The notes under the pieces are model-generated. The model ran no database searches. It saw nothing but the letters and a program-made list of their open reading frames with translations, and had not been told where the DNA came from. Below, in pieces: positions 4,976-5,410 of a DNA stretch of 5,410 nt. The DNA is from Clostridia bacterium. GTDB lineage: Bacteria; Bacillota_E; RBS10-35; JAJYVN01. The stretch is from assembly GCA_027335545.1 (NCBI GenBank), contig DAHWHV010000151.1:1-5410 (forward strand), written 5' to 3'. A program made the translations under genes and the position numbers. Each line of letters begins with the position of its first letter. Within the stretch, counting starts at the first letter, position 1.

Positions 4976-5326
4976 ATGTACCGCGTGGAGCTTGTCCTCC
5001 CCGACGGGACTCGCCATTGTTTGCGGGTAGCTGCGGAGGAGTTCGTGCTGGCTGCCGCCCGGGGGGCGGGGCTGACCCTGCCCAGCCTCTGTGAGCAGGG
5101 GTGGTGCTGCACCTGCGCGGCCTGGGTCCTGGCCGGGGAATTGGATCACGGCGCGGCGCGGCGGTTCTTTAGCGAGGACCGCGCCGCCGGCTTCGCCCTG
5201 CTCTGCACCGCCCGGGCCCGGTCCGACCTGCGCCTGCGGACCCACGCCCTCCGGGCCATGCGGGCGCACAGACTGGCCGCCGGGCTGCCGGTGCCGCGCG
5301 GGCCGACCCTGCCGCCTGACGCCTGA
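4976..5326 (+). CDS. Plant-type [2Fe-2S] ferredoxin
   Basis: The 116-residue protein is a soluble one-electron carrier of the plant/cyanobacterial ferredoxin fold. The cluster ligands are Cys39, Cys44, Cys47 and Cys77, in the canonical spacing C-x4-C-x2-C-x29-C (LPSLCEQGWCCTCAAWVLAGELD ... ALLCTA), with the usual GAGLTLPSLC lead-in and the SEDRAAGFALLCTARARSDLRLRTH end. Cys15 and Cys45 are extra cysteines not expected as ligands. About 26 residues rich in Arg, Ala and Pro follow the normal family end at His90 and have no obvious counterpart. ATG 4976 gives the standard N-terminus (MYRVELVLPDG); the open frame further upstream is GC-rich leader. It follows the ferritin on the same strand after 355 bases, so it may supply electrons for iron release or serve another oxidoreductase. 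Promoter and partner are not shown by the sequence. Confidence 0.93.
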   Translation: MYRVELVLPDGTRHCLRVAAEEFVLAAARGAGLTLPSLCEQGWCCTCAAWVLAGELDHGAARRFFSEDRAAGFALLCTARARSDLRLRTHALRAMRAHRLAAGLPVPRGPTLPPDA

Positions 5327-5345
5327 GCGGGCGGGGCGTGCCGGG

Positions 5346-5410
5346 GTGACCGTCCCGCCCTGGCTCCCGGCGCCCCGCCGGCCGCAGCCCCGCCGGCTCC
5401 ACCGCGAGTC
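5346..5410 (+). CDS. Possible start of a further gene (partial)
   Basis: A GTG at 5346, 20 bases after the ferredoxin stop, opens a frame that runs to the window end (VTVPPWLPAPRRPQPRRLHRES). It is Pro- and Arg-rich and has no convincing ribosome site, so it may be chance. The sequence is too short to suggest a function. Confidence 0.2.
   Translation, partial: MTVPPWLPAPRRPQPRRLHRE

Noticed and set aside
3814..5112. 432-codon minus-strand open frame
   Set aside because: It runs antisense to the ferritin and the ferredoxin, both of which have clear family motifs on the + strand, and its product is low-complexity.
5169..5402. Minus-strand open frame at the window end
   Set aside because: It is antisense to the ferredoxin C-terminus, with an Arg-, Ala- and Pro-rich product and no ribosome site.

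Overview
The window is extremely GC-rich (well above 70 % by eye) and uses GTG starts freely. That points to a high-GC bacterium, but I cannot place it further. The plant-type ferredoxin and the Dps-like ferritin occur in several phyla. No tRNA, rRNA, CRISPR array or transposase is visible.

Layout. At 1-118 a membrane-protein tail ends on the + strand. From 119 to 366 lies a convergent intergenic region filled by a 20-bp tandem array with inverted outlying copies. On the minus strand, a dienelactone hydrolase-family gene (367-1194) is preceded by a small, apparently frameshifted ORF (1196-1512) that stops one base before the hydrolase start; a 10-bp tandem repeat sits at the tail of that ORF. 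Divergent from this pair is a HIT-family protein (1659-2207). Next come a 5' fragment of a nitrilase-superfamily gene (2491-2994), an OmpR/PhoB-type regulator with a degenerate receiver (2991-3686), a Dps-like ferritin (3943-4620) and a plant-type [2Fe-2S] ferredoxin (4976-5326). A further gene may begin at 5346.

Intergenic stretches: 1513-1658 is the gap between the divergent pair, where I see only GC-rich sequence and the HIT ribosome binding site. 2257-2490 holds nothing I can support. 3687-3942 has short palindromes and 11-bp direct repeats. 4621-4975 has 17-bp tandem repeats, a conserved hairpin and a GC-only leader.

How it may work together. The ferritin and the ferredoxin form a plausible iron storage and electron-transfer pair. 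An 11-bp-phased TGTCAT-like repeat upstream of the ferritin resembles a PhoB-family operator, and a PhoB-family regulator is encoded just upstream, so local control of the ferritin is a reasonable inference.

The most striking non-genic signal is a pair of homologous hairpin elements (2200-2256 and 4761-4821) in inverted orientation. They bracket the nitrilase fragment, the regulator and the ferritin. Three separate short tandem arrays each lie at the 3' end of a gene, and the truncated nitrilase and frameshifted small ORF add to the picture of a rearranged region.
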